Shown: positions 7,819 to 16,935, counted from the stretch's first letter. The stretch is 64,000 nt of DNA from Halorubrum sp. BV1 (GCF_000746205.1 NZ_JQKV01000002.1:1-64000); one strand, 5' to 3'. A program made the numbers and translations. The notes: generated by a model from the sequence alone, not told the origin.

Positions 7819-9909
7819 ATGACTGAGCAGGAGACGATCCACGTCGCGGACGTCAGCGAGGGGATCGGTGGCGACGCGACAACCGAGCCGGGATCGCCGG
7901 TAGCGCTTCCGGTCGTCGACGTGCTCACCGGCCGCTCGTTTATCACCGGCAAGTCCGGCTCCGGCAAGAGCAACACGGCCTCTGTCGTGATCGAGAATCT
8001 CCTCGACAACGGGTTCCCCGTCATGATCGTCGACACGGACGGCGAATACTATGGCTTAAAAGAGGAGTACGAGATTCTCCACGCCGGCGCGGACGACGAG
8101 TGCGACATCGTCGTCTCGCCGGAACACGCCGAAAAGCTCGCCAACCTCGCCTTAGAGGAGAACGTCCCGATCATCTTAGATGTCTCCGGCTATCTCGAAG
8201 AGGACACCGCGAACGAACTGCTCTTGGAGGTCGTCAAACAGCTGTTCGCGAAGGAGAAACGGCTGAAAAAACCGTTCCTGCTCGTCGTCGAGGAGTGCCA
8301 CGAGTACATCCCTGAGGGCGGCGGGATGGACGAGACGGGGAAGATGCTGATCAAAGTCGGTAAGCGCGGCCGGAAACACGGCCTCGGAATCGTGGGGATC
8401 AGCCAGCGTCCCGCCGACGTCAAAAAGGACTTTATCACCCAGTGTGACTGGCTTTGCTGGCACCGCCTCACCTGGGACAACGACACGAAGGTCGTCGGCC
8501 GAATCTTGGGCTCGAAGTACGCGAGCGCCGTGGAAGATCTGGGCGACGGCGAGGCCTTCTTGATGACCGACTGGGACGAGTCGATCCGGCGGATCCAGTT
8601 CCACCGCAAGCAGACGTTCGACGCCGGCGCGACCCCGGGGCTCGACGATTTCGAGCGCCCGGAACTCAAGTCCGTCTCCAGCGATCTGGTCGGCGAACTC
8701 CAGTCTATCTCGGACGAGCAGGCGCGCCGCGAGTCCGAGCTTGCGGACCTCCGGCAGGAGCTCGACAAGAAGCGCCAGCGGATCCACGAACTCGAACGCG
8801 AGTTGGAGGAGGCTCGCGACCTGAGCAACATGGCCGACCAGTTCGCGCAGGCGCTGCTCGGCAAGGCACAAGCCCCGTACCGCGGCGGCGACGGACGCTC
8901 TGTCGCCTCCGCGGCAGCCGCCGACCGCTCGCAGACCGATCTCGACGGCTACGACGCGGCGGACACGGAATCGGACTCCGCCACCGGCGACGAGCAGGAA
9001 GCGGAAGACGCCCCCACCGCCCCAGACGTTCCCACCGCCCCAGACGCCCCCACCGTCCCAGACGTCCCCACCGCCCCAGACGCCCCCACCGTCCCAGACG
9101 TTCCCACCGCCCCAGACGTTCCCGATACCACTGACGGCGACGCGTCTCCCACTCCCGAGGACGTCAGTGGGGATCCGCAGTCGGCAGAGGCGTCTTCGTC
9201 TCCCTCGTCCGCGGACGGCGGTGAGGGGAATAGTCGCGCTGACGTCGATCCGGTCACCCGCGGCGACGTGGCCGAGAGCGCGCTCCGGTTCGACGACGCC
9301 GTCGAACTCGGCACGCGCGAGGCGGTCATCGAGGAGCTTCGCGGCCGCATCGACGATCTCACGGACATCTCTCGGGGGATGCTCCGACACTACCGGCGGG
9401 AAGGCGTAAGCGACCCCGTCGCGGCGCATATCGACGCCGGCGGCGACGGCGATACCGAACACGCCTACAGCCGACACCGACCCATTCGCCGAGCGGGTCT
9501 GATCCGCCACGCCGGCCAGGGACACTACGCGTACGCCGTTCCCGACCTGATCCGGGAGGCGTACGCGAACCGGCTCGACGACGAGAGCGTCAACGAGATC
9601 GTGCGGGCCGTCGAGACCGCGTTCGTTCCGCCCGCCGAGCGAAGCTATCCACCGGACGCCGAGCCGACCGACATCACCGGGGATGACGCACGATCCGACG
9701 ACACTCGAACCGACGACACTCGAACCTGCGACACTCGAACCGGCGACCGCGCTCACGTCTCGAACGGAGGAGAAGCGGGGCGAGCCGACGAGACGGAACC
9801 CGAGACAGCAGGAACGGCAGAGGCGGCCGACGATCAGTCGCCGTCGAAGTCGGGGCTCAGTGCCGCCGCGCGCGAGTTCATCGATCGCGACCGGTCGACC
9901 GACGAGTGA
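7819..9909 (+). CDS. HerA-like (DUF87) hexameric P-loop ATPase
   Basis: 696 residues. The P-loop is GKSGSGKS at residues 44-51, and the Walker B strand FLLVVEECHEYIP at about 153-165 carries Glu-Glu. The core (~25-285) belongs to the HerA/FtsK-like superfamily of DNA translocases. A coiled coil follows (~290-345), then a disordered linker with Pro-Thr-Ala-Pro-Asp-Val repeats, a conserved helical domain (~490-625, with TDISRGMLRHYRREGV) and an acidic tail. No nurA nuclease gene is adjacent, so a role in end resection is not implied. ATG 7819 is chosen because of the TATA box at -27. Overlaps the kinase gene by four bases. Confidence 0.82.
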   Translation: MTEQETIHVADVSEGIGGDATTEPGSPVALPVVDVLTGRSFITGKSGSGKSNTASVVIENLLDNGFPVMIVDTDGEYYGLKEEYEILHAGADDECDIVVSPEHAEKLANLALEENVPIILDVSGYLEEDTANELLLEVVKQLFAKEKRLKKPFLLVVEECHEYIPEGGGMDETGKMLIKVGKRGRKHGLGIVGISQRPADVKKDFITQCDWLCWHRLTWDNDTKVVGRILGSKYASAVEDLGDGEAFLMTDWDESIRRIQFHRKQTFDAGATPGLDDFERPELKSVSSDLVGELQSISDEQARRESELADLRQELDKKRQRIHELERELEEARDLSNMADQFAQALLGKAQAPYRGGDGRSVASAAAADRSQTDLDGYDAADTESDSATGDEQEAEDAPTAPDVPTAPDAPTVPDVPTAPDAPTVPDVPTAPDVPDTTDGDASPTPEDVSGDPQSAEASSSPSSADGGEGNSRADVDPVTRGDVAESALRFDDAVELGTREAVIEELRGRIDDLTDISRGMLRHYRREGVSDPVAAHIDAGGDGDTEHAYSRHRPIRRAGLIRHAGQGHYAYAVPDLIREAYANRLDDESVNEIVRAVETAFVPPAERSYPPDAEPTDITGDDARSDDTRTDDTRTCDTRTGDRAHVSNGGEAGRADETEPETAGTAEAADDQSPSKSGLSAAAREFIDRDRSTDE
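9013..9120. repeat. 18-base in-frame minisatellite in HerA-like linker
   Basis: Six copies of an 18-base unit (cccaccgccccagacgtt and variants) start at 9013, 9031, 9049, 9067, 9085 and 9103. Each codes for Pro-Thr-Ala/Val-Pro-Asp-Val/Ala in the linker after the coiled coil. Confidence 0.95.
9700..9744. repeat. 15-base in-frame repeat in HerA-like tail
   Basis: Three copies of gacactcgaaccgac or variants at 9700-9714, 9715-9729 and 9730-9744, coding for DTRTD/DTRTC repeats in the acidic C-terminal tail. Confidence 0.9.
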
Positions 9910-11084
9910 CTCCGGTCGTGAACGAGGTCGTCTCGGCCGCTCTCAGCGACGCCTTCCCCGACCGGACCGTCGCCGAGGTGTCCGAAGCCGGTCCGTCGTG
10001 GAACGGGGCAAACGAGACGTTCGGTGTCGAGTTCAGAGACGGTGGCCGAGCGTTCTGTAAGGTGGCCACCGATGGGAACGGGACCCGAATAGCCCGGGAA
10101 CAGGCGGTGTTGCGGTACGTCTCGGCCGAGCGGCAGATTCGGGTTCCGACGGTGCTCGCGGCCGACCGGAACGGATCGCCGCCGTACCTCGTGACTGAAC
10201 CCGTTTCCGGCCGCGAACTCTCGGTCGTGTGGAACGACACGGAGAGCCGATCGGGGCGAACGGGTGCGGACGGCGACGTCGGGATCGGGAACGCCGGAGA
10301 CGGGAACGCCGGAGACGGGAACGCCGGAGACGGGAACGCCGGAGACGGGAACGCCGGTGGCGACGCCGCCCCCGCCGATGTCCGGGCCTCGTGCGTGAGG
10401 GAAGATCCGGTCCGCGAATCGCTCCTCCGCCGCGTCGGACGGATGCTCGCGGCTCTCCACGCGGAGCGGTTCGACGGTCACGGCGAGATCGTGGGAGCCG
10501 CCGGCGGCGGCGGAGCGGAGAGCCCCGACGACTCGACGCTCCCACCCGACACCGCGGGCCACGCCCTCGCGATCGAGCCGGCTCCATGGCCCGACGTGCT
10601 CCGGTCGACGGTCGAGCGCACCCGCGGGATCGGGACGACGGAGCGGCTCGCCGGCCACTACGAGGCCGTCATCGACTGCGTCGAGTCGAACCGTGACCGC
10701 TTGACCGACGCACCGGCGGCGTTACTCCACGGAGACGTCGCGATGCAGAACCTGTTCGTCGTCGACGGGATCGCCGCGATCGATTGGGAGCTTGCTCATG
10801 TGGGCGATCCGGCGCGCGACCTCGTGCGAGCAGAAGACCAACTGCTCAACGGGTTCGACAGCACCGGTCCAGAGCGGTACGCAGCCGCTCTCCACGGCGG
10901 ATATCGCGAGCGCGCCGGCGGGCTCCCCGAGGGATTCGCGGAGCGTCGCCCGATATACGAGGTCGTTCGGATGCTCGGACGCTCCGGATTCCTCGACCAG
11001 TGGGCCACCCATCTCAACGAGCCGATAGACGCGCTCGCAGATCGAGCGGAGGCGGAACTACGAACCCGACTGGCGGTCGTGTGA
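9906..11084 (+). CDS. APH-fold phosphotransferase (aminoglycoside/choline kinase superfamily)
   Basis: 392 residues. The kinase catalytic loop LLHGDVAMQNLFV (about 274-286) and the metal-binding IDWELAHVGDP give the Brenner pattern HGDxxxxN...DWE. The N-lobe start SWNGANETFGVEF fits the nucleotide-binding part. The substrate is unknown; members phosphorylate small alcohols, sugars or drugs. The GTG start overlaps the stop of the HerA-like gene by four bases (gtga), so the two are translationally coupled. A five-residue repeat GNAGD inserted at ~128-152 is probably a surface loop. Confidence 0.82.
   Translation: MTPVVNEVVSAALSDAFPDRTVAEVSEAGPSWNGANETFGVEFRDGGRAFCKVATDGNGTRIAREQAVLRYVSAERQIRVPTVLAADRNGSPPYLVTEPVSGRELSVVWNDTESRSGRTGADGDVGIGNAGDGNAGDGNAGDGNAGDGNAGGDAAPADVRASCVREDPVRESLLRRVGRMLAALHAERFDGHGEIVGAAGGGGAESPDDSTLPPDTAGHALAIEPAPWPDVLRSTVERTRGIGTTERLAGHYEAVIDCVESNRDRLTDAPAALLHGDVAMQNLFVVDGIAAIDWELAHVGDPARDLVRAEDQLLNGFDSTGPERYAAALHGGYRERAGGLPEGFAERRPIYEVVRMLGRSGFLDQWATHLNEPIDALADRAEAELRTRLAVV
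10287..10361. repeat. 15-base in-frame minisatellite in kinase gene
   Basis: Five copies of gggaacgccggagac start at 10287, 10302, 10317, 10332 and 10347, the last slightly changed. Each codes for Gly-Asn-Ala-Gly-Asp. Four copies are identical, which suggests a recent expansion. Confidence 0.95.
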
Positions 11085-11265
11085 GTGGCTACCGGAACGC
11101 ACTGCCTGAACGAGACAAAATGCCGCGGCGGGAGAGTCCGAAGGTGTCGAGTCCCAGCGGAAGACGGAGTGGCGGCATACGCGCGTATTCCCGCCGAGCC
11201 GCAAACGGCTGTGCGACCGATCGGGCTGCAGATCACAGAACGGCGCGACCGGTTCCGACTGCGGA

Positions 11266-11652
11266 CTACGGATCACGGACGTGTATCGACGATCCGAGGT
11301 ACTTGTGAACGACTTCGTCGACGTCGGCGGCGTTGAATCGGCTGAGGTCGGCCAGGATCGCGGCTCGCAGTGCCTCCCGATACGCCTCGTCGACGCGTAG
11401 CTCTCGGAACTCAACGGCGACGACTTCGATCCTCTCGCTGTCTGCGATCCCGAGCCGGTCGGCCGCGACTTCTCGGAACGACGACTCGTCGCCGACCTCG
11501 CCGCGCCAGAGCCGGTCGCGGAAGAACAGCCAGCCGTCGTCGCCCGGTGCGTGTGCTGGGAACTCCATCGTCGTCTCGAACCGATCGGGATCGATCGCGG
11601 CGTCGCACGGCTCGATCCGAAACGCGACGCGGAACACGTAGGCGGCGTCCAT
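11266..11652 (-). CDS. LWR-salt family protein
   Basis: 128 residues. It has the motif FFRDRLWRGEVGD (about 43-55) that gives the haloarchaeal LWR-salt family its name, in a small acidic alpha/beta protein. No catalytic residues are recognisable and the function is unknown. The ATG at 11652 is preferred over in-frame codons further upstream: it begins at the conserved MDAAYVFRVAFRIEP segment, and an A/T-rich promoter element lies about 27 bases before it. Divergent from the cis-prenyltransferase gene across a 64-base shared promoter region. Confidence 0.78.
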   Translation of the reverse strand: MDAAYVFRVAFRIEPCDAAIDPDRFETTMEFPAHAPGDDGWLFFRDRLWRGEVGDESSFREVAADRLGIADSERIEVVAVEFRELRVDEAYREALRAAILADLSRFNAADVDEVVHKYLGSSIHVRDP

Positions 11653-11675
11653 CGAGCGGTACGTCTCCCCGCAAA

Positions 11676-11691
11676 GCAAAAAAGTACATAC
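11676..11691. promoter_or_regulatory. Back-to-back promoters for LWR-salt gene and uppS
   Basis: caaaaaagtacatacc holds a T-rich box on the minus strand about 27 bases before the LWR-salt ATG, and tacata on the plus strand about 27-32 bases before the uppS ATG. The two promoters nearly overlap, so both genes could be affected by a single bound regulator. Confidence 0.5.
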
Positions 11692-11716
11692 CGTTCCGTC
11701 GTGTCGGTCGAGACGT

Positions 11717-12775
11717 ATGTTGGATCGGCTTCGCGGCGTCGTCAAGCGCGCGTATCGGCGACACCTCCGTCGCGAGATCGAAGACGTGCCGGCGCACGTC
11801 GCGATCATTCAAGACGGAAACCGTCGGTACGCACGCGAGCGCGGCGCTGACGCGCCCGACGGTCACCGAGCCGGGGCCGACACCACAGAGCGGGTGCTCG
11901 ACTGGTGTGCTGATCTGGGCGTCGCGGAGCTGACCCTGTACGCCTTTTCGACCGAGAACTTCGAGCGCCCGGACGAGGAGCTGGAACCGCTCTTCGATCT
12001 GCTCGAAGCCAAACTGCGCGAGTTCGCCGACGCCGACCGCGTCCACGACCAAGGCGTTCGCGTCCGCGCGATCGGCGACGTGGCCCGGCTCCCCGAGCGC
12101 GTGCGCGAGGCGGTCGAGTACGCCGAGCGACGCACCGCGGGCAACGACCGCTTCACGCTGAACGTGGCGCTCGCGTACGGCGGCCGGACGGAACTGCTCG
12201 ACGCCGCCCGTGCCATCTCGAAAGACGTCGCCGACGGCGATCTCGACCCCGAAGACGTCGACGCGCAGGTCGTCGAAGACCGCCTCTACGACCGGCCGGT
12301 CCGCGACGTGGACCTCATCGTGCGCACCGGCGGGGACGAGCGCACCTCGAACTTCCTGCCGTGGCACGCCAACGGAAACGAGGCCGCGGTCTACTTCTGT
12401 GCGCCGTACTGGCCGGAATTCTCACAGGTCGAGTTCCTGCGAGCCATCCGAACGTATCAATCGAGAGAAGAGTCGTGGCAGCGCGCCCGCGCCGAACGGG
12501 CGGCCGCGCTCGTCACGGCGGTCGCCGAGGCCGAACTCGCGGAGGTACACGCCGTCTCGCAGCGTCTCAGAGACCGAATCCCGCGACTCGACGCGGACAC
12601 GCTCACCGGATCGCTCGCAGGCGGCGACGACGGCGGTGGTGCGGGGACCGACTCCACAGCCGAGACGGCCGAATCCGAGGATGAGACGATCGGTCCCGAC
12701 GAGACGACGGATCACTCTCGCGGCGAGGCCGTGACCGCCGACGCTATCGAGACAGACCCGGAAGTAGCAGACTGA
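11717..12775 (+). CDS. uppS: cis-Prenyltransferase (polyprenyl/undecaprenyl diphosphate synthase family)
   Basis: 352 residues. It extends an allylic diphosphate with isopentenyl diphosphate in cis to make the dolichol-type carrier for glycosylation. Signature blocks are HVAIIQDGNRRYA (Asp/Asn/Arg of the diphosphate site), LTLYAFSTENFERP, LIVRTGGDERTSNFLPW and YWPEFSQVEFLRAI. The catalytic domain ends near residue 275. The remaining ~75 residues are a highly acidic disordered tail that is not needed in bacterial relatives. The Tyr of RRYA replaces the more common Trp of GRWA, as in other archaea. Confidence 0.93.
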   Translation: MLDRLRGVVKRAYRRHLRREIEDVPAHVAIIQDGNRRYARERGADAPDGHRAGADTTERVLDWCADLGVAELTLYAFSTENFERPDEELEPLFDLLEAKLREFADADRVHDQGVRVRAIGDVARLPERVREAVEYAERRTAGNDRFTLNVALAYGGRTELLDAARAISKDVADGDLDPEDVDAQVVEDRLYDRPVRDVDLIVRTGGDERTSNFLPWHANGNEAAVYFCAPYWPEFSQVEFLRAIRTYQSREESWQRARAERAAALVTAVAEAELAEVHAVSQRLRDRIPRLDADTLTGSLAGGDDGGGAGTDSTAETAESEDETIGPDETTDHSRGEAVTADAIETDPEVAD

Positions 12776-12835
12776 CGGCCTGAGTTTCTCTCCGGGGTGG
12801 ATTTCTCTTCGGGCCGGGTTCTCCTCTGCGGAGTA

Positions 12836-13294
12836 TCAGGCCGGATTTTTTCGCGTCAGGTCGCTGCCGCAGATCGGACACCGCTCTCTGTTCTCGTCGA
12901 ACGTGCGGTTACAGCCGACACACTGGAACCGCCACTCGCGCTCCTCCGTGATCCCGTCGCGGGCGATCGCCTCGATCGAGATGTCGAGCCGCTCCGCGAC
13001 GTTCTGCATCGCGTAGTCGTCGGTGACGAGCGTCGCGCTCAGTTCGAGCGCGGTCGCGATCAGTCGTGTGTCGGTCTCCGAGAGTTCGGCGGCGTCACCG
13101 GAGCCCTTCGCCGCGCGGCGCACGTTGTCCATCACTTCCGGTGCCGGGACGTGGATCGTCATCCCGGAGCCCTCCATCGCGTCGAAGCGGAGCGCGCCCT
13201 CGCCGGTGAGCTCGTCATGGACTTCGGGCACCGAGACGACGTCGTCGTCGGTGGTGTACTCGTGGATGAACGCCGAGGTGTCGAGGACTTCCAT
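12836..13294 (-). CDS. nob1: rRNA maturation endonuclease Nob1
   Basis: 152 residues. A PIN nuclease domain opens with MEVLDTSAF (Asp5 metal ligand) and includes SETDTRLIATALEL and ATLVTDDYAMQNVA with the further acidic ligands. A zinc ribbon follows at Cys125, Cys128, Cys139 and Cys142. The protein cleaves the 3' end of 16S rRNA in late small-subunit maturation. Its start overlaps the stop of the upstream PRC-barrel gene by one base (tgatg), so the two form an operon. Confidence 0.93.
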   Translation of the reverse strand: MEVLDTSAFIHEYTTDDDVVSVPEVHDELTGEGALRFDAMEGSGMTIHVPAPEVMDNVRRAAKGSGDAAELSETDTRLIATALELSATLVTDDYAMQNVAERLDISIEAIARDGITEEREWRFQCVGCNRTFDENRERCPICGSDLTRKNPA

Positions 13295-13539
13295 CAGCGG
13301 GCGACGACGATGTAGTCTTTCACCGCCTGCACGTTCGCAACCGGTACTCTGAGACGCCCCATCTCGTCGACGTCGAAGCTCAGGCGATCCGTGCTGAGCT
13401 GTTCGTGCGGGCTCACCAGCAGGTCGTTGAGTTCGCCCGACTTGAGGTCCATCGTGATGTTGTACAGGTCGCCGAGTTCCGTTCCGTCCGAACTCATCAC
13501 CGCCTTCCCGGAGAGGTTCTCCGCGAGGATGTCTACCAT
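13294..13539 (-). CDS. PRC-barrel domain protein
   Basis: 81 residues, one PRC-barrel beta domain (ENLSGKAVMSSDGTELGDLY, then VPVANVQAVKDYIVV). In archaea, stand-alone PRC-barrel proteins occur next to RNA-processing and cell-division genes; here the partner is nob1, suggesting a role in ribosome maturation. The ATG at 13539 is chosen over an in-frame codon at 13575 because a TATA-like gtttaag lies 27 bases before it. Confidence 0.88.
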   Translation of the reverse strand: MVDILAENLSGKAVMSSDGTELGDLYNITMDLKSGELNDLLVSPHEQLSTDRLSFDVDEMGRLRVPVANVQAVKDYIVVAR

Positions 13540-13561
13540 GTGCGCTACGTCCCGGCCGACG

Positions 13562-13571
13562 GTCTTAAACG
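13562..13571 (-). promoter_or_regulatory. TATA-like box of the PRC-barrel/nob1 operon
   Basis: Read on the minus strand as cgtttaagac, centred about 27 bases before the ATG at 13539. This is the placement expected for a leaderless transcript. Confidence 0.65.
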
Positions 13572-13668
13572 CCACGGGGGCGTCCGACGAGCGACGGACG
13601 CGTTTTGAAAGGCTTAACTGACGCCCGGGCGGAACGACTGGTAACCGACCTTTTCGGGGCGATCACTG

Positions 13669-15462
13669 ATGACCGACCACACAAACGCGGACACCCTTCG
13701 GACGCCGATCGTCGCCGTGCTGGGCCACGTCGATCACGGCAAGACGAGCTTGCTCGACACGATCCGCGGCTCCGCCGTCAGCGAGGGCGAAGCCGGCGCG
13801 ATCACCCAACACATCGGGGCGACGGATATCCCGCTCGACACCATCTCGGGGATGGCGGGCGAACTCATCGACCCGTCCGACTTCGACCTCCCGGGCCTGC
13901 TTTTCATCGACACACCCGGCCACCACTCCTTCTCGACGCTGCGCGCCCGCGGCGGCGCGCTCGCCGACATCGCGGTGCTCGTCGTCGACGTCAACGACGG
14001 CTTCCAGCCGCAGACCGAGGAGGCGATAGACATCCTCCGCCGCACCGGGACTCCCTTCGTCGTCGCCGCCAACAAGGCCGACACGACGCCGGGGTGGAAT
14101 CCGCAGGACGGAGAGCCGATCCAACGGAGTTTGGAGGCGCAGTCAGAGCGTGCCGAGTCGATGCTCAACGAGAACCTCTATGAGATCATCGGGCAGCTCT
14201 CAGACGCCGGCTTCTCCGCCGATCTCTACTGGCGCGTGCAGGACTTCCAGAAGAACATCGGCGTCGTCCCGCTGTCGGCGCTCACAGGGGAGGGCGTCCC
14301 GGATCTGCTCACCGTCCTCATGGGCCTTTCACAGCGGTTCATGAAAGAGGAGATGGCGATAGACGTGCAGGGGCCCGGCGAGGGGACCGTCCTGGAAGTC
14401 AAAGACGAGCGAGGGTTCGGCGCTACCATCGACACGGTCGTGTACGACGGGGTGATACGCAACGGCGACACGATCGTCGTCGGCGGGCAAAACGAGCCGA
14501 TCGTCACCGAGATCCGAGCGCTGTTGCGTCCGCGTCCCCTCGAAGAGATCCGGACGGAGAAGAAATTCGAGAAAGTCGCGGAGGTCGGGGCCGCGGCCGG
14601 CGTGAAGATCGCCGCGCCCGACCTCGATCAGGCGATGGCTGGCGCGCCAGTCCGCGTCGTCCGCGACCGTCCGCTCGAAGACGTGGTCGAGGAGGTGAAA
14701 GCCGAACTCGCCGAGATCGAAGTCGAGACCGCGGAAGACGGCGTCGTCGTCAAGGCGGACACCCTCGGATCGCTCGAGGCGATGGCGAACGCCCTCCGCG
14801 AGGCGGAAGTCCCGATCTTGCGCGCCGAGGTCGGCGACATCGCGCCGCGCGACATCGCCGTCGCCGAAACGGCGAATCAGGAGGAGCATAAGGCGATCTT
14901 GGGCTTTAACGTCGACCTGCTCGCGAACGCGGAGACGGAGCTCGAAAACGCCGACATGAAGCTGTTCACCGACGAGGTCATCTACCAGCTCATCGAGGAC
15001 TACGAGACGTACGTCGAAGAGCGCGAGCGCGCCCAACAGGAAACCGTGCTCGACAAGGTCGTTCGCCCCTCGCGATTCCGTATCCTCCCGGACCACACCT
15101 TCCGACAGAACGACCCCGCGGTCGTCGGCGTCGAGATCATTTCCGGCACCCTCCAGAACAACCGCAACGTCGGGCTGTTCGAGGGTAACGAGTTCGAGCG
15201 CGTCGGACAGCTTTCGGGGATTCAAAAACAGGGCGACGACGTGGACGAGGCACGCGCCGGCGAGCGCGTCAGCATCGCCATCGACGGACCCACGGTGGGC
15301 CGCGGTATCGAGGAGGGCGACACGCTCTGGACCGAGGTCCCGGAGAAACACGCGAAGATCTTAGAACAGGAGCTGAAAGAGGAGATCACGGCCGACGAGC
15401 GCGAGGCGCTGGCGGCGTACCTCGAAACCAAGCGGAAACGGGACCCCTTCTGGGGGAAGTAG
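13669..15462 (+). CDS. infB: Translation initiation factor IF-2 (aIF5B)
   Basis: 597 residues, typical of archaeal aIF5B without the long bacterial N-terminus. GTPase motifs: G1 GHVDHGKTS (about 16-24), G3 DTPGHHSF, G4 NKAD. Domains II and III follow, then a C-terminal barrel (RILPDHTFRQNDPAVVGVE) that in the family contacts initiator tRNA. The factor promotes subunit joining. It ends in a basic KRKRDPFWGK. Divergent from the PRC-barrel/nob1 pair, so two translation-related units share one intergenic region. Confidence 0.97.
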   Translation: MTDHTNADTLRTPIVAVLGHVDHGKTSLLDTIRGSAVSEGEAGAITQHIGATDIPLDTISGMAGELIDPSDFDLPGLLFIDTPGHHSFSTLRARGGALADIAVLVVDVNDGFQPQTEEAIDILRRTGTPFVVAANKADTTPGWNPQDGEPIQRSLEAQSERAESMLNENLYEIIGQLSDAGFSADLYWRVQDFQKNIGVVPLSALTGEGVPDLLTVLMGLSQRFMKEEMAIDVQGPGEGTVLEVKDERGFGATIDTVVYDGVIRNGDTIVVGGQNEPIVTEIRALLRPRPLEEIRTEKKFEKVAEVGAAAGVKIAAPDLDQAMAGAPVRVVRDRPLEDVVEEVKAELAEIEVETAEDGVVVKADTLGSLEAMANALREAEVPILRAEVGDIAPRDIAVAETANQEEHKAILGFNVDLLANAETELENADMKLFTDEVIYQLIEDYETYVEERERAQQETVLDKVVRPSRFRILPDHTFRQNDPAVVGVEIISGTLQNNRNVGLFEGNEFERVGQLSGIQKQGDDVDEARAGERVSIAIDGPTVGRGIEEGDTLWTEVPEKHAKILEQELKEEITADEREALAAYLETKRKRDPFWGK

Positions 15463-15591
15463 CAGGCCGCGTCCGGATCCAGTTTCGCCAGTCTCGTCCG
15501 ATCCGCGCGAACCGGTGTGGGAGTCACACCAGCAGCGTTCACCCTCTCGCCCATCGCAACGACTAATCCCCCGCCGGACGCTTCCCGAGGT

Positions 15592-16590
15592 ATGACAGAG
15601 AAGGCCACCGCGCGAGCCCACCCGATCCAGGGGCTCGTCAAGTACCACGGGATGCGCGACGCCGAGCTTCGACTTCCGTACCACGACAGCATCAGCCTCT
15701 GTACCGCGCCGACCGCGACCACGACGACCGTCGAGTGGCAGCCCGACGCGGGCGAGGACGTCTACGTCATCGGCGGCGAGGAAGTGACGGGACGGGCCGC
15801 GGAACGCATCGACATGGTCGTCGAGCACGTCCGCGAGCTGGCCGGCGTCGACGCCGCGGTCAGACTGGAAAGTGAGAACTCCTTCCCGTCGAACATCGGC
15901 TTCGGCTCCTCGTCGTCGGGCTTCGCGGCTGCGGCGCTCGCGCTCGTCGAAGCCGCCGGGCTCGACCTCACGTTACCGGAGGTCTCCACCGTCGCGCGCC
16001 GGGGGTCCTCCTCTGCGGCGCGCGCGGTCACGGGCGCGTACTCGCGGCTCGACGCCGGACTCAACGACGCCGACTGCCGGTCACACCGGCTCGACGTTGG
16101 CGTGAGCGAGGACGGTTTCGACCCCGAAGAAGACCTCCGGATCGTCGCCGCGCACGTTCCGGCGTACAAAGAGACGGAGGAGGCGCACCGCGAGGCGGCC
16201 GAGAGCCACATGATGCAGGCCCGGACCGCGCATGTGCAAGACCAGCTCGTCGAGATGACGGACGCGCTCCGCGCGGGCGAGTTCGACCGGATCTTCAAGA
16301 CGGCCGAACACGACTCGCTCTCTCTCACGGCCACCACGATGACCGGTCCCGCGGGGTGGGTGTACTGGCAGCCCGAGACGATCGCCGTGTTCAACGCGGT
16401 CCGCGAGCTTCGCGAGGAGGGCGTTCCCGTCTACTTCTCGACGGACACCGGAGCCTCGGTGTACGTGAACACGCTGGCCGATCACGTCGACGAGGTCGAA
16501 AGCCGGATCGCGGAGATCGGGATCGACACCGACGTCTGGGAGGTCGGCGGTCCGGCTCACCTACTCGACGAGAGCGAGGCGCTGTTTTAA
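15592..16590 (+). CDS. mvaD: Phosphomevalonate decarboxylase (mevalonate decarboxylase family, GHMP fold)
   Basis: 332 residues. Opens ARAHPIQGLVKYHGMRD; the GHMP glycine-serine loop is NIGFGSSSSGFAAAALAL, and RGSSSAARAVTGAYSRL matches the decarboxylase active-site region. In Haloferax volcanii the homologue decarboxylates phosphomevalonate, not diphosphomevalonate, to isopentenyl phosphate in the alternate archaeal mevalonate pathway; I apply that here by homology. The product feeds archaeal lipid synthesis and the cis-prenyltransferase at 11.7 kb. ATG 15592 is chosen at the conserved N-terminus. Confidence 0.92.
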   Translation: MTEKATARAHPIQGLVKYHGMRDAELRLPYHDSISLCTAPTATTTTVEWQPDAGEDVYVIGGEEVTGRAAERIDMVVEHVRELAGVDAAVRLESENSFPSNIGFGSSSSGFAAAALALVEAAGLDLTLPEVSTVARRGSSSAARAVTGAYSRLDAGLNDADCRSHRLDVGVSEDGFDPEEDLRIVAAHVPAYKETEEAHREAAESHMMQARTAHVQDQLVEMTDALRAGEFDRIFKTAEHDSLSLTATTMTGPAGWVYWQPETIAVFNAVRELREEGVPVYFSTDTGASVYVNTLADHVDEVESRIAEIGIDTDVWEVGGPAHLLDESEALF

Positions 16591-16604
16591 ATAGAAACCG
16601 CGGT

Positions 16605-16895
16605 GCGGTCGGCGCGTGCCGGTGAGCGGCCGCTAGGCCGCGAACCGCACGCGCGAGGTTGCCGACGCTACGCGCCGGCTGCCAGAGAATCTTTGATTCT
16701 CGCTGGACGCGGCGACCGAAGAGAGCCGCGAGGTTGGGGAGGCGTGAGGTGCGGTGCTGTGCGGGGCGGGGCGGGACTCAAAGGGGCAGTCGCGAGGGCG
16801 AAGCACGCCGCAGCACGCACCGTAGCGAAGGAGCGACAGGACTGAGCGAGGCGCGCAGCAAGGCGCGAGAGCCGTCGCGGCTGGGGCTTTGGAGG
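16605..16895 (+). repeat. Dispersed non-coding repeat, long copy
   Basis: The 345-base gap between mvaD and phr holds no gene. Its left end (gcggtcggcgcgtgcc then gagcggccgc), centre (ttggggaggcgtgaggtgc, tgtgcgg) and right end (tggggctttggagg) recur in the same order, on the other strand, at 33461-33607. The middle part (gtgaggtgcggtgc ... gcagtcgcgagggcgaagc) also matches 22455-22533. This copy has about 100 extra internal bases, including the hairpin gagaatc-ttt-gattctc at 16685-16701. Confidence 0.8.
16685..16701. repeat. Hairpin inside dispersed repeat
   Basis: gagaatc-ttt-gattctc is a 7-base-pair perfect stem with a three-base loop. Flanking ccag and ctgg can extend it. It lies about 95 bases after the mvaD stop and might end or stabilise that transcript. 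Confidence 0.6.
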
Positions 16896-16935
16896 TAGTC
16901 ACAGTCGAAGAGATGAGTTCACCAACACCGTCCAA

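Noticed and set aside
16591..16935. Possible tRNA or structured RNA gene in the mvaD-phr gap
   Set aside because: No tRNA T-loop or acceptor pairing could be traced; the sequence is better explained as a dispersed repeat.
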